Assembly (NCBI GenBank): GCA_035606665.1 | Contig: DATNEY010000027.1 | Coordinates: forward strand, 248,001-312,000 | From: DASUGC01 sp035606665 | GTDB taxonomy: Bacteria > Acidobacteriota > Vicinamibacteria > Vicinamibacterales > SCN-69-37 | DNA length: 64,000 bases | Direction of reading: 5' to 3' | Shown: positions 24,491 through 33,279 of the stretch, one piece after another | Position numbering within the stretch: position 1 is the stretch's first letter | How the letters are laid out: each line of letters opens with the position of its first letter | Notes under the pieces: model-generated | The model's input: the letters and a program-made list of their open reading frames with translations, nothing else | Told to the model about the DNA's origin: nothing | Database searches by the model: none | Program-made: the position numbers and the translations under genes

Positions 24491-25656
24491 GCGCGGACGA
24501 CGCGCGTGTGTGCCAGACGATCGTGCAGCGCCGGCCCGCGTCCGATCAGCGCCGGAAGCCAGCCGAGGCCGAGCGCGATGACCGAGAGCGGCGCGAGCAC
24601 CGCGCGGCTTGCCGCCTGGCCGAGCGTCACACGATCATCGCCGGATGACTCGTCACCAACGACGCGGATCCCCACCAGCATCTTGCCGACCGTCTGTCCG
24701 CCCGCAGCCGTGAACATCAGGAGATAGGCCACGCCGACGCCGGCGAGAAAGACCCCCATCGGCAGAAGGGACGCGAGGCCGAGTGCCGACGGGGACACGC
24801 CGGCGACCCTCAAGGTGGCCCACAAGACGAACGCACCGACGCCGCCGAGCAGGAGGCCATCGAACGCGGCCGCGCCAGCACGTTGGGAGGCGGTGACCTC
24901 GCCCGTCGCTTCCTCAAGCTCAAAGGCTGATCCGTCGTCACTCACTCGCGGAGTGCGCACCGTATGAACTGAAGGGCGCCGGCCTGGACGAAACGCCTCT
25001 TCTCGTTCGAGACGCTGAAGATCCTCGAGCAGATCGTTGTCGAGCGGCCCAGGACGGCGCTGGGGAACCGCTGTGCGTGGCGCCTCTGCAAACGGCCGCC
25101 TTACTGAAAGAGGACGCGTTGTCGCCGGCACGTGGACGACGGGGGCAGGCTCGGGCTCTCTGGCCTCTTCGGCGGGATCGAGTTCGGCGCGTTCGACCTC
25201 TTCGCTCTCGTCAGGGTCGTCGACGCCCACGAGCCGGTCCTCAACGAGACCGGCGAAGGCGCCCATTTCCTGGGGCCCCATCGTCTTCACGAAGAGCGGT
25301 AACTCGGTGGTTGGCTGAACACTGCGGGCCGGCGTCCGCCGCACGGGAGCGGAGACCGGCTCCTCCGCCACGCCAACCAGCGCGAGCGCCGGCTCTGGCT
25401 GGATCGGCTCAGGCTCACGGACAACAGAATTGGACACGGATCGCACCAGTTCCAGCGTCACCGACTTTCCAGACGAGGCCTCGACCGCACGCAGCGGTAG
25501 ATCCGGTGTCGCGGCCGGAATCGCCGCGGCGGGCGCCATCTTCAGATCAAGCTCGCCGGCTTCGTCGTCAGGTGTTTCGACGTCAAGGTCATACCCGCAA
25601 TTGCGGCAGCGCGGGTCGGGATCGAAGCTGAGGTAGTGGCACTTTGGGCATCTCAT
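24487..25656 (-). CDS. RDD-family membrane protein with N-terminal zinc ribbon
   Basis: A 389-residue protein with two clear parts. Residues 1-22 are a zinc ribbon with Cys pairs CPKC and CRNC. A long, acidic and Pro-rich linker follows (about 25-240, probably disordered). The C terminus is an RDD domain with three to four membrane helices (about 245-389), containing the conserved Arg-rich start and TVGKMLVGIRVVGDES. RDD proteins are membrane proteins of mostly unknown function, some acting as ion antiporters. The zinc ribbon resembles those of bacterial prepilin or regulatory proteins, and its partner is unknown. The start overlaps the upstream TPR gene by 4 bases. Confidence 0.82.
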   Translation of the reverse strand: MRCPKCHYLSFDPDPRCRNCGYDLDVETPDDEAGELDLKMAPAAAIPAATPDLPLRAVEASSGKSVTLELVRSVSNSVVREPEPIQPEPALALVGVAEEPVSAPVRRTPARSVQPTTELPLFVKTMGPQEMGAFAGLVEDRLVGVDDPDESEEVERAELDPAEEAREPEPAPVVHVPATTRPLSVRRPFAEAPRTAVPQRRPGPLDNDLLEDLQRLEREEAFRPGRRPSVHTVRTPRVSDDGSAFELEEATGEVTASQRAGAAAFDGLLLGGVGAFVLWATLRVAGVSPSALGLASLLPMGVFLAGVGVAYLLMFTAAGGQTVGKMLVGIRVVGDESSGDDRVTLGQAASRAVLAPLSVIALGLGWLPALIGRGPALHDRLAHTRVVRA

Positions 25657-26441
25657 CGCCGGACGGCCTCCGAGGGAGCGCTCCCCGTTGACGAACGCAC
25701 GCTGGCCAGCAACAGCTGCTGGATTTCAACGCGAAGTGAGTCGGCTTCGACGCGCTCGGGACTACCCGGCGCAACTCCATCGAGTTTTTGAAGAGCTTCG
25801 GCCAGCCGGCCGCGGGAGAAGAGGGAGCGCGCGCGAACCAGCGCGACCTCCGAGGCGGACGGTGTCGCCGGCCGCGTGCCAACCGAACGGACCACCGGCG
25901 GCAGGGATGGACTGGGGTCGGCGTCGAGCAACGCGAGGCCGCCGAGCAGAAGGGCCAGGGCGCCCACGGCCACAACGGCAATCATCAGCGGCGGCGTTGG
26001 ACGCCACCTCCACCCAGGTACGGCAGTCGCGATCGACGGCGCCGGCAGCGGTGTCGCAAGCACCTGCGCCCGCTCGCGGCGTTCGAGCTGCGCCCTGAGC
26101 GCCGCGCTCTGGACGTCGTCGCCGCTTGCGGCCACGGCTTCAGCGAGCAGTTCCCGGGCCGCATCCGTGCGGCCCTGGTCGATCAGGTCGCGGCTGGTCT
26201 GGAGGAGTTCCTCGGATCGGCGCTGCGTTTCGGCAAGCGCCGTGCGTGCACGGTCGATATAGGCCCGTGCGCGTGGATGGTTGCGGTCGACGAAGAGCAC
26301 TCGCGTCCAGAGGTGGATGGCGTCCTCGTACCGATTGTTGAAGTACCGGTCGAGGCCCTCTTCGAGCAACGCGTCAATCTGACTGTCGCGTGTGGCAGCG
26401 TCGTCTGCTCGCTCGGCCGAGAGGCGCTTGGAATCTGGCAT
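25653..26441 (-). CDS. TPR-containing single-pass membrane protein
   Basis: A 262-residue protein with TPR-like helices on both sides of one membrane helix. The N-terminal part (LLEEGLDRYFNNRYEDAIHL onward) resembles a TPR pair up to about residue 120. The membrane helix is about 152-172 (LMIAVVAVGALALLLGGLAL). A short helical repeat follows (VRARSLFSRGRLAEALQKLD, about 202-221). ATG 26439-26441 is the plausible start; the frame stays open to 27266, but that extension is antisense to ftcD. It heads the run leading to ribBA and overlaps the RDD gene by 4 bases. It probably acts as a scaffold; the specific function is unknown. Confidence 0.75.
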   Translation of the reverse strand: MPDSKRLSAERADDAATRDSQIDALLEEGLDRYFNNRYEDAIHLWTRVLFVDRNHPRARAYIDRARTALAETQRRSEELLQTSRDLIDQGRTDAARELLAEAVAASGDDVQSAALRAQLERRERAQVLATPLPAPSIATAVPGWRWRPTPPLMIAVVAVGALALLLGGLALLDADPSPSLPPVVRSVGTRPATPSASEVALVRARSLFSRGRLAEALQKLDGVAPGSPERVEADSLRVEIQQLLLASVRSSTGSAPSEAVRR

Positions 26442-26546
26442 GTCGTTCTTTGGCCTCGCGCAGTATAGCGAGGGAGATCCAAGAGTACAAGGCCCTCCCC
26501 CTTTGCCCTTTGACCTCTGCCCTAACGCGTGTCGTAATACTGCCCC

Positions 26547-27440
26547 GTGCCAATCATCGAGTGCGTACCGAACATCAGCGAAGGCCGCCGGACAGAGGTG
26601 CTGGAAGCCTGCGCAGACGCGATTCGGGCGACGGGCGCGAGCCTCCTTGACGTCAAGCCCGACGCGTCCCACAACCGAACGGTCTATACGTTTGCCGGCG
26701 ATACGGCGGTGGTCAAGGCCGCCGCGCTCGCGTTGTTCGCGACAGTCGTGCCACGGATCGATCTGCGCCAGCACACCGGCGAGCACCCACGCATGGGCGC
26801 GGTCGACGTCGTGCCATTCATTCCGATCGAGGGCGCGACGATGGCCGACTGCGTTGCGCTCTCGGCCGATGTGGCCGAGGCGGTCAACAAGGCGCACGGG
26901 ATCCCCGTCTATCTGTATGAAGAGGCGGCGCGCGTGCCCGGGCGCCGGAATCTCGAGGACATCCGCCGCGGCGAGTTCGAGGGCCTTGCGGCCAAGATGC
27001 AGCAGCCGGAATGGGCGCCGGACTTCGGCAAGGGCGCGCCGCATCCATCCGCGGGTGCATCGGTTGTTGGCGCCCGGATGCCGCTCATCGCTTACAACAT
27101 CAATCTCGCCACAGACCGGCTCGATGTCGCGAAGAAGATCGCAGCGGCCGTCCGCCACAGCTCGGGCGGACTCCGATTCGTGAAGGCGATGGGACTGGCG
27201 CTCGCCGACCGCGGTGTCGTCCAGGTCTCGATGAATCTGACCAACTACGAGAAGACGCCGATTCATCGTGTCTTCGAATTCGTCAAACGCGAGGCCGAGC
27301 GCTACGGCGTAAATGTGCTCGAAAGCGAGATCGTCGGCCTCGTGCCCGCCGCGGCCCTCACGGCGTCGGCAGCATGGTTTCTTCAGGTCGATTCGTTCAC
27401 AGACGATCTAGTGCTCGAGACCAGGTTGCGCAAAGCGTAG
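26547..27440 (+). CDS. ftcD: Glutamate formimidoyltransferase
   Basis: Transfers the formimino group from formiminoglutamate to tetrahydrofolate, in histidine breakdown. The 297-residue protein is the single-domain form without the cyclodeaminase. It begins PIIECVPNISEGRR after a GTG start at 26547, with HNRTVYTFAG, HTGEHPRMGAVDVVPFIP (catalytic His region), IAYNINLAT and VSMNLTNYEKTPIHRVFEFV. No other hut genes are in the window. The TAG stop is supplied by the palindromic repeat that follows. Confidence 0.95.
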   Translation: MPIIECVPNISEGRRTEVLEACADAIRATGASLLDVKPDASHNRTVYTFAGDTAVVKAAALALFATVVPRIDLRQHTGEHPRMGAVDVVPFIPIEGATMADCVALSADVAEAVNKAHGIPVYLYEEAARVPGRRNLEDIRRGEFEGLAAKMQQPEWAPDFGKGAPHPSAGASVVGARMPLIAYNINLATDRLDVAKKIAAAVRHSSGGLRFVKAMGLALADRGVVQVSMNLTNYEKTPIHRVFEFVKREAERYGVNVLESEIVGLVPAAALTASAAWFLQVDSFTDDLVLETRLRKA

Positions 27441-27490
27441 GCCGGGGCTTTTAGCCCCGGCAGTCACGCCGGCCCTAAAGGGCCGCCTAC
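27438..27490. repeat. Palindromic repeat between convergent ftcD and ntrX
   Basis: A 53-base structured element. Outer arms GTAGGC (27438-27443) and GCCTAC (27485-27490) pair. Inside are a perfect hairpin GCCGGGGCT-TTT-AGCCCCGGC (27441-27461) and a second hairpin GGCCCT-AA-AGGGCC (27471-27484). It could form a cruciform or act as a bidirectional terminator. The TAG stops of both ftcD and ntrX lie in its outer arms. Confidence 0.8.
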
Positions 27491-28851
27491 GTGGCGTCAG
27501 GCTCTCTCGCAATCCCCAGCGCCTTCATCTTCTTATAGAGATTGCTGCGTTCGAGGCCGAGGGCTTCGGCAGTGCGGGAGATATTGCCGTCGAAGCTCGC
27601 GAGCGCAGACAGGATGTAGCTCCGCTCCCAGGCATCGCGGGCGTCGAACAGCGGCTCGACCTTGGACCCGATCGCCGGCCGCGGTGGCGCGGCGCCGATG
27701 TCGAGAAACGCGAGGTCCGGCGGCTCGACGACGTCGCCCGGCGCCATGATCATGAGGCGTTCGATCGTGTTGCGGAGCTCGCGCACGTTGCCGGGCCAGC
27801 GATAGACGCGGAGAATGTCCATCGCTCCCGTCGAGAACGACTTCGGCCGGCGTCCGTACTCGCGCGCGAACTCCACCACAAAATGCTGCGCCAGCCGGAT
27901 CACGTCGTCTCCGCGCTCTCGCAGCGGCGGGACGTAAACCGGAATGACGTTCAGCCGAAAGTAGAGATCCTCGCGGAACCGGCCGTGGCGGATCTCCGTC
28001 GCAAGGTCCTTGTTCGTCGCGGCTATCACACGCACATCGACCTTGACGCTGTGCTGCCCGCCCACGGGTTCCACCACCTGCTCCTGAAGGGCCCGCAGCA
28101 CTTTGGCCTGCGTCTTGATGCTCATGTCCCCGATTTCGTCCAGGAACAGCGTGCCGCCGCTCGCAATCTCGAACTTGCCCCGGCGATCGGCGACCGCGCC
28201 GGTGAACGCACCGCGCGCGTGGCCGAACAGCTCCGACTCAATCAACTCCTCTGGGATCGCCGCGCAGTTGACCTCGACGAACGGGCCGGCGTGCCTGTGG
28301 CTCATCGCATGAATCTGCCGGGCCACGAGCTCCTTGCCGGTGCCGTTCTCGCCGGAAATCAGAACACGGCCGTTGGAAGGCGCCGCCATGGCGACGTGCC
28401 CGCGGAGCTGCTCCATCGCGACGCTCGCGCCGACAATGACGAGCCGCCGATCGACACGGGCGCGAAGCTGTCTGTTTTCGACCTCGAGGCGGCGCTGCCG
28501 GAGTGCGTTACGAACGGCCAGCACGGTCTTGTCGATCGACAGCGGCTTCTCGATGAAATCGAAGGCGCCGAGCTTGGTCGCCCGCACCGCCGCCTCGACG
28601 CTCGCGTGCCCGGAAATCATGATCACTTCCGCGTCCACGCGGCGCTCTCTGAGACGCTCGAGCGTCGCGAGGCCGTCGATGCCGGGCAACCAGATGTCGA
28701 GCAGGATGACGTCCGGAGTCTCGTGAATCGTGCGCGCGAGGCAGGCCTCGCCACTCTCGGATGTCTCGACCGAGTACCCCTCGTCCCGGAGGACGGCAGC
28801 GAGCGACGACCGCACGCCCGCTTCGTCGTCGACGATCAGGATCGTGGACAT
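27487..28851 (-). CDS. ntrX: Sigma54-dependent response regulator, NtrX-like
   Basis: A 454-residue activator with three domains: receiver (MSTILIVDDEAGVRSSLAAV, phosphoacceptor Asp52 in LLDIWLPGIDGL), AAA+ core and C-terminal Fis-type DNA-binding helix. The core has Walker A SGENGTGKE, the sigma54-contacting loop GAFTGA, Walker B GGTLFLDEIGDM, and FREDLYFRLNVIPVYVPPLR. The C terminus reads GNISRTAEALGLERSNLYKK. The frame continues into ntrY; ATG 28849-28851 is chosen because the receiver starts there. It lies 10 bases after ntrY, its likely kinase. Targets are unknown, though nitrogen or envelope control is typical for this pair. Confidence 0.92.
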   Translation of the reverse strand: MSTILIVDDEAGVRSSLAAVLRDEGYSVETSESGEACLARTIHETPDVILLDIWLPGIDGLATLERLRERRVDAEVIMISGHASVEAAVRATKLGAFDFIEKPLSIDKTVLAVRNALRQRRLEVENRQLRARVDRRLVIVGASVAMEQLRGHVAMAAPSNGRVLISGENGTGKELVARQIHAMSHRHAGPFVEVNCAAIPEELIESELFGHARGAFTGAVADRRGKFEIASGGTLFLDEIGDMSIKTQAKVLRALQEQVVEPVGGQHSVKVDVRVIAATNKDLATEIRHGRFREDLYFRLNVIPVYVPPLRERGDDVIRLAQHFVVEFAREYGRRPKSFSTGAMDILRVYRWPGNVRELRNTIERLMIMAPGDVVEPPDLAFLDIGAAPPRPAIGSKVEPLFDARDAWERSYILSALASFDGNISRTAEALGLERSNLYKKMKALGIAREPDAT

Positions 28852-28861
28852 GGACACATGT

Positions 28862-31162
28862 TCAGGCCGCCGGCAGTTCCACGGTAAACGTCGTTCCCGC
28901 GGGATGCGCGTCGCCGACCTCGATCCCGCCGCCGTGCTCCACGATGATCCGCCGGACGATCGCAAGGCCAAGGCCGCTGCCCCGGCCCTTCGTCGAGTAG
29001 TACGGCATGAAGAGCTTGTCACGATCGGCCGCCGACACGCCGGGGCCATTGTCGCTCACGAGAAGGCGTACGAGCCCGTTGCGCTTGTCGTGCAGCGTCA
29101 TGACGATGATGAGCGGCGGTTCGCCGCCGGGGCGCGCGGGCGCCGCGGGCCCGCCGAGCGCCTCCATCGCGTTGTCCACGAGATTGATGATCACCTGCCG
29201 GATTTGCTCCGCGTCGATGCGGACCGGCGGGACCTCGGCTCCCAATTGCCGTTCGATGCGCAGATGGCCCTGGCGAAGCACACCTGCGTAGAGGCCGAGC
29301 GTGTCATCGACCACGCGATTGAGATCCGCCGGTACCATGCGCGGCCCGCGCAGCCGGGCGAACTGCGCGAACTCGTCAACCAGCCCCTTCAGCGCCTCGA
29401 CCTCGGTGATGATGGCGTCCGTGCACTCCCCGACCAGCGCCGTTGATTGCGCCGGCACGCTTGAATTGGTGAAGTGCCGGCGCAGGCGCTCGGCGCTGAG
29501 CTGAATCGGCGTCAGCGGGTTCTTGATCTCGTGGGCGAGCCGACGGGCGACGTCGCGCCAGGCCGCGACGCGCTGCGCCCGAATCAGCGGCGTCACGTCG
29601 TCGAGCACGAGTACGGCGCCTTCCGCGCCACCGTCCGCGCCCGCCAACACCGTCGCGGCGGTCGCGAGATTGATTTCGCGGCCGTCACGCGTGAGGGCGA
29701 CTTCCTGCACCAGCCCGCGCTCGGTGCGTTCTTCGACCGCTGATACGAGGGGTGCGAGCGGCGCGAGATCTTCCCGGGCAAACACTGCACGAATCGGGTG
29801 GCCGACCGTGGAGGTCTCGAGCCCGAGCAGCCGCTGGGCCGCGCCGTTGATCGTCTGGATGCGTCCGGCGGCGTCGAGCGAAATGACACCAGTAGCGACG
29901 CGCTCGAGAATGGTCTCGATGTAACGCCGGCGTCCCTCGACCTCCACATTCTTGCGCTCGAGGTCGTGGCTGGACCGCTCCAGTTTGCCGCGGTTCGTCT
30001 CGAGCTCCGCGGCCATCATGTTGAAGGCCTCGACAAGGGAGCCGAGCTCGTCGCCGGTCTCGGCCTGCAGGCGAACATCAAGATGCCCGGCGCCAATGGC
30101 GCGAGCGCCCTCAGCCAGCAGCTGAACGGGCCGCGTGATGCGCTTGGCGAGATACAGGCCCAGCCACGTTGCGGCGATCAGAATGAGCAGCGTGACGGTC
30201 AGGAAGATCGTGAGGTAGCTCGCAAGGATGGGGTCCTGGCGGACAAACAGCCCTTTGTAGCGTTCGTACGCGGCTATGGCCCGTCGCGACTCGCGCTCGA
30301 TTTCAGCGTCGAGGTGTTTGGAAACAACGAGCGCACCGACGATCTGGCCGTCAGCGTTCGCAATGGGCGTGGCGGTACGGAGCAGCACACCACCGCTATC
30401 GAGAAGGTCCTGGGACGTCTGGTCCGATCGCGTGTCGACTGCCCGCAACGCCAGCCGGTCGGCGGACGCTCGCAGCGGACCCAGTTGCAGCGCCGTCGAC
30501 TCCGCCGCGGTAACGAACACGACATCCACTGTCGGACCAGGCTTTCGGCGATACAGCTCAATCAGGCTGTCGCGCATCGTTGCGAGCTCGGCTTTGAGGG
30601 GCCCCGCAAGCGCCGCCTCGTCGGACGAGGACACGGCAGCGACGGGCACCGCGCGCGCGAGTTGCTGCGCGTGACGCGTGACGTCGGCCTGCTGGTCCTG
30701 ATAGAAGCGGCTGACGATCTTCTGCGCACTGGTCAACACTTCGTCCACGGGCTCGCTGAACCATCGCGCGGCGCTGTTGCTGATGATCTCGCTGCCGCTG
30801 ATCAGCACCAGCACGGCCGGAATGATGCTCATGGCGAGCAGTGCGCCCACGAGCTTCGCGCGATACTTGGCAAACGGCGCCGCCTGCCGGTGGTCCCACC
30901 AGAGTTTCAGCAGGTTGCGAGTCAGGACGAGCCCGAGCGTGAACAGCAGCGCGATGCTCAGCGCCAGCAATGGATAGAGGAGCACGTCCGTCAGAACCTG
31001 CGTGTCCGTCTCCGCGGCCCTTCGTGACAACCAGAACAGGCCGGCGATCAATCCGACCAGCAGCAGAAAGGCCGCGGTGAGCACCCGCGGGTTGTCGAGA
31101 ACCTTGTGGCGCCCTTCGGGCGCCGGCCGCTGCGGTTCGGGGGTTGGACGCGTCTCGAACAT
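28862..31162 (-). CDS. ntrY: NtrY-like membrane sensor histidine kinase
   Basis: A 766-residue inner-membrane kinase. Domains in order: membrane helices near residues 28-110, a periplasmic sensor segment (about 120-320), a membrane helix leading to HAMP (AKRITRPVQLLAEGARAIGA), a PAS domain (ILERVATGVISLDAAGRIQT), the HisKA box with the phosphorylated His in RRLAHEIKNPLTPIQL, and the HATPase with INLVDNAMEAL, DNGPGVS and GSGLGLAIVRRII. The arrangement matches NtrY. The gene starts 4 bases after the DUF4390 gene and ends 10 bases before ntrX. Confidence 0.93.
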   Translation of the reverse strand: MFETRPTPEPQRPAPEGRHKVLDNPRVLTAAFLLLVGLIAGLFWLSRRAAETDTQVLTDVLLYPLLALSIALLFTLGLVLTRNLLKLWWDHRQAAPFAKYRAKLVGALLAMSIIPAVLVLISGSEIISNSAARWFSEPVDEVLTSAQKIVSRFYQDQQADVTRHAQQLARAVPVAAVSSSDEAALAGPLKAELATMRDSLIELYRRKPGPTVDVVFVTAAESTALQLGPLRASADRLALRAVDTRSDQTSQDLLDSGGVLLRTATPIANADGQIVGALVVSKHLDAEIERESRRAIAAYERYKGLFVRQDPILASYLTIFLTVTLLILIAATWLGLYLAKRITRPVQLLAEGARAIGAGHLDVRLQAETGDELGSLVEAFNMMAAELETNRGKLERSSHDLERKNVEVEGRRRYIETILERVATGVISLDAAGRIQTINGAAQRLLGLETSTVGHPIRAVFAREDLAPLAPLVSAVEERTERGLVQEVALTRDGREINLATAATVLAGADGGAEGAVLVLDDVTPLIRAQRVAAWRDVARRLAHEIKNPLTPIQLSAERLRRHFTNSSVPAQSTALVGECTDAIITEVEALKGLVDEFAQFARLRGPRMVPADLNRVVDDTLGLYAGVLRQGHLRIERQLGAEVPPVRIDAEQIRQVIINLVDNAMEALGGPAAPARPGGEPPLIIVMTLHDKRNGLVRLLVSDNGPGVSAADRDKLFMPYYSTKGRGSGLGLAIVRRIIVEHGGGIEVGDAHPAGTTFTVELPAA

Positions 31163-31166
31163 CGGC

Positions 31167-31700
31167 CTACCGGAGATAGGGGAACGTCGAGCTTCGGCCC
31201 GAACTGTCCTCGCAGCCGCCAGGCAGGATCGACCAAAGGCAGACGCCGCGAGGCGGGTATTTGAAGAGCCGCACCTGGATGTAGTACTCGGTGTTGGCTT
31301 TGAGTGGGGACTCCGGTTTGAATTCGATCGGCTCGTCGTACACCGTCAGCCAGTCGCGGACGTCATTTTCAGCGTCCCGCTTCTCCGACTTCACAATCCG
31401 GCCGTCGCGGTTGCGCGACACCGTGTATTTGCCAGTCAACGTGTCGAACTTGGCTTCCGCTTTGAGGTTGATCTGGGCCATGGTCTTGTCCCAGAAGGTG
31501 GCTGGCCGCCTGAGCTCCACGTAATAGTCGAACGTCACGACCGTGCCGAACTGGAGAGTTTCCCGCGTGTCGATGGTCCAGCTATCGATGGCGGCAAACG
31601 TGGCCAGCACGCGCCCGTCACTCACGACCGCGTTCACTCTGATGCTTGGCGCCGCCGTCAGCAGCACCACTGTCGCGAAGATCGCGACGACGTGCCTCAC
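31167..31700 (-). CDS. DUF4390 exported protein
   Basis: A 177-residue protein with a signal peptide (MRHVVAIFATVVLLTAAPSI) and a beta-rich mature part, consistent with DUF4390. Segments such as DSWTIDTRETLQFGTVVTFD and YYVELRRPATFWDKT resemble that family, whose members often lie beside ntrY genes. It is probably periplasmic, and its role in sensing is only suggested by position. Its start overlaps the nrdR stop by 4 bases and ntrY follows after 4. Confidence 0.78.
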   Translation of the reverse strand: MRHVVAIFATVVLLTAAPSIRVNAVVSDGRVLATFAAIDSWTIDTRETLQFGTVVTFDYYVELRRPATFWDKTMAQINLKAEAKFDTLTGKYTVSRNRDGRIVKSEKRDAENDVRDWLTVYDEPIEFKPESPLKANTEYYIQVRLFKYPPRGVCLWSILPGGCEDSSGRSSTFPYLR

Positions 31701-32155
31701 TCCTTGTTCCTCAGGAGCTCGTTGAGCTCGTCCTTGAACTCGTCGAGATCCCGGAAGTTCCGGTACACCGACGCAAAGCGGACGAACGCCACCTTGTCGA
31801 CGTGCTTCAGCTCGGACATCACGCGCGCGCCGATGGCCTCAGTCGAGATCTCCCGCTCCGGCGTCTCCTGCAGGATCCCTTCGATACGGTCGGCGATTGC
31901 CTCGAGAACGGGGATACGGACCGGCCGCTTCTCGCAGGCCTTGAGGAGCCCCGCGACCAGTTTCTGCCGTTCGAAGCGCTCACGACGGCCGTCCTTCTTG
32001 ACGACCATGTAGGGGATCTCGTCGATTCGTTCGTAGCTGGTGAAGCGCCGGCCGCACTCGAGACACTCCCGCCGGCGGCGAATGGCATCGCCTTCCTTGC
32101 TCTCGCGCGAATCAACAACCTTGTCGCCGAGATGGCCGCAGTAAGGACACTTCAT
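31697..32155 (-). CDS. nrdR: Transcriptional repressor NrdR
   Basis: Represses ribonucleotide reductase genes when ATP/dATP binds. The 152-residue protein has the N-terminal zinc ribbon MKCPYCGHLGDKVVDSRESK with the second Cys pair in RRRECLECGRRFTSYER, followed by the ATP-cone domain (VKKDGRRERFERQKLVAGLL and VSEL-like MSELKHVDKVAFVRFASVY). The length is typical. No ribonucleotide reductase gene is in the window. It overlaps the DUF4390 gene by 4 bases and lies 15 bases after the flippase-like gene. Confidence 0.96.
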   Translation of the reverse strand: MKCPYCGHLGDKVVDSRESKEGDAIRRRRECLECGRRFTSYERIDEIPYMVVKKDGRRERFERQKLVAGLLKACEKRPVRIPVLEAIADRIEGILQETPEREISTEAIGARVMSELKHVDKVAFVRFASVYRNFRDLDEFKDELNELLRNKE

Positions 32156-32170
32156 GGCCCGGACGTAATC

Positions 32171-33202
32171 CTACGGTTTTTCGGCAGCCTGCGCTTCGGC
32201 CCGCATCTGCTTCAGGCTGCCGAATGTCAGGCCGTCCTGCCACATGAAGAACAGGCCGAGAAACGTAATCGGTACGAACGAAATGGCGTGAAGAATGATC
32301 GCCGCGGCCGCCGCAACCGAGGGATCGGCGCCGAAAAACCGGGTCAGGGCCAGCAAGTAGAAGTAATGAAACCCACCGGCGCCGCCGGGCGTCGGCACCG
32401 ACACGCCAACGGCCAGATACCCGACCACGAGGAACGCCCCCACAAACGACAACGTCAAATCGAATGCGTGCGACGTGAGCCAGATCCCAATCCCGATTGA
32501 GATCCACACCGGAAACGACCAGAGGACGGCGGCCAGGAGGTCCGAGGGACGCCGCATGACCACCAGTCCCTCCGCGAACGTCCGCACCAGGTGGGTCAGC
32601 ATGTCCGCCGCCTTGCGTGGCAGCCGCGCCCCGAGCTTCCCTGCCCAAAGTCCGAGTCGCTCGGGATGGCCGGCCATCGCGAAGAGCAGAACAAGCGCCC
32701 CTATCGCACCGGCGCCGACAGCGAGGCTGGCCGCCTCGAACTCGGGCCCGATGTCCACGGTGAGCAGTTGGATCGAGACCGCGAACAGCACCAGCACCGT
32801 CGAGACGTCGAGCAGACGCTCGAGGATTACCGTCGCGAACGTGGCCGTGAACTTCAGGCCGTCCTGCTTGGCGAGGATGAACGGCCGCAGGATTTCGCCG
32901 ACACGGCCTGGCAGAAGAAACGTAGCCGTGAATCCGATCACGGTCGTCCGGAACGACGTCCGGAGCCGCGCCTGTCCGAGCGGCCGCAGCAACGCGAGCC
33001 AGCGGATCGCACGCAGCGTGTACGTCCCCATGGTGACGACGACCGCAGCCGCGAGGTACGTCCAGTGCGCCTGCGTCATCGCGCGCCACGTCTGGTGGAA
33101 GTCGATGTTCCGGAAGAACAACCACAGCAACCCGATGGTTGCGGCCGCGATGACGATCGTGTGCCAGGGAATTCGTGACTTTGGTGTTGGTGCGGTGCTC
33201 AT
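32171..33202 (-). CDS. Flippase-like membrane protein (UPF0104/LPG synthase TM family)
   Basis: A 343-residue protein with about eight membrane helices, resembling the lysylphosphatidylglycerol synthase transmembrane region / AglD family. Motifs include LFFRNIDFHQTWRAM near the N terminus, FLLPGRVGEILRPFIL (about residues 95-110) and the later PTPGGAGGFHYFYLLAL. The FxPGRxGE-R and PTPGGxG signatures are typical. Members move or modify membrane lipids or glycolipids, but the substrate here is unknown. It starts the nrdR-DUF4390-ntrY-ntrX run and is divergent from the DUF4097-like gene. Confidence 0.86.
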   Translation of the reverse strand: MSTAPTPKSRIPWHTIVIAAATIGLLWLFFRNIDFHQTWRAMTQAHWTYLAAAVVVTMGTYTLRAIRWLALLRPLGQARLRTSFRTTVIGFTATFLLPGRVGEILRPFILAKQDGLKFTATFATVILERLLDVSTVLVLFAVSIQLLTVDIGPEFEAASLAVGAGAIGALVLLFAMAGHPERLGLWAGKLGARLPRKAADMLTHLVRTFAEGLVVMRRPSDLLAAVLWSFPVWISIGIGIWLTSHAFDLTLSFVGAFLVVGYLAVGVSVPTPGGAGGFHYFYLLALTRFFGADPSVAAAAAIILHAISFVPITFLGLFFMWQDGLTFGSLKQMRAEAQAAEKP

Positions 33203-33279
33203 AAGAAGCGTGACGAATCGGCGAGCCGTCGACCGAGCGCCGCGTTGTTGTTTTCTACTATAAGATTGGCGGCAAGTCG

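Noticed and set aside
26442..27266. Upstream extension of the TPR gene to 537 residues
   Set aside because: It is antisense to ftcD, which has all family motifs; the extension is Arg/Asp-rich shadow sequence.
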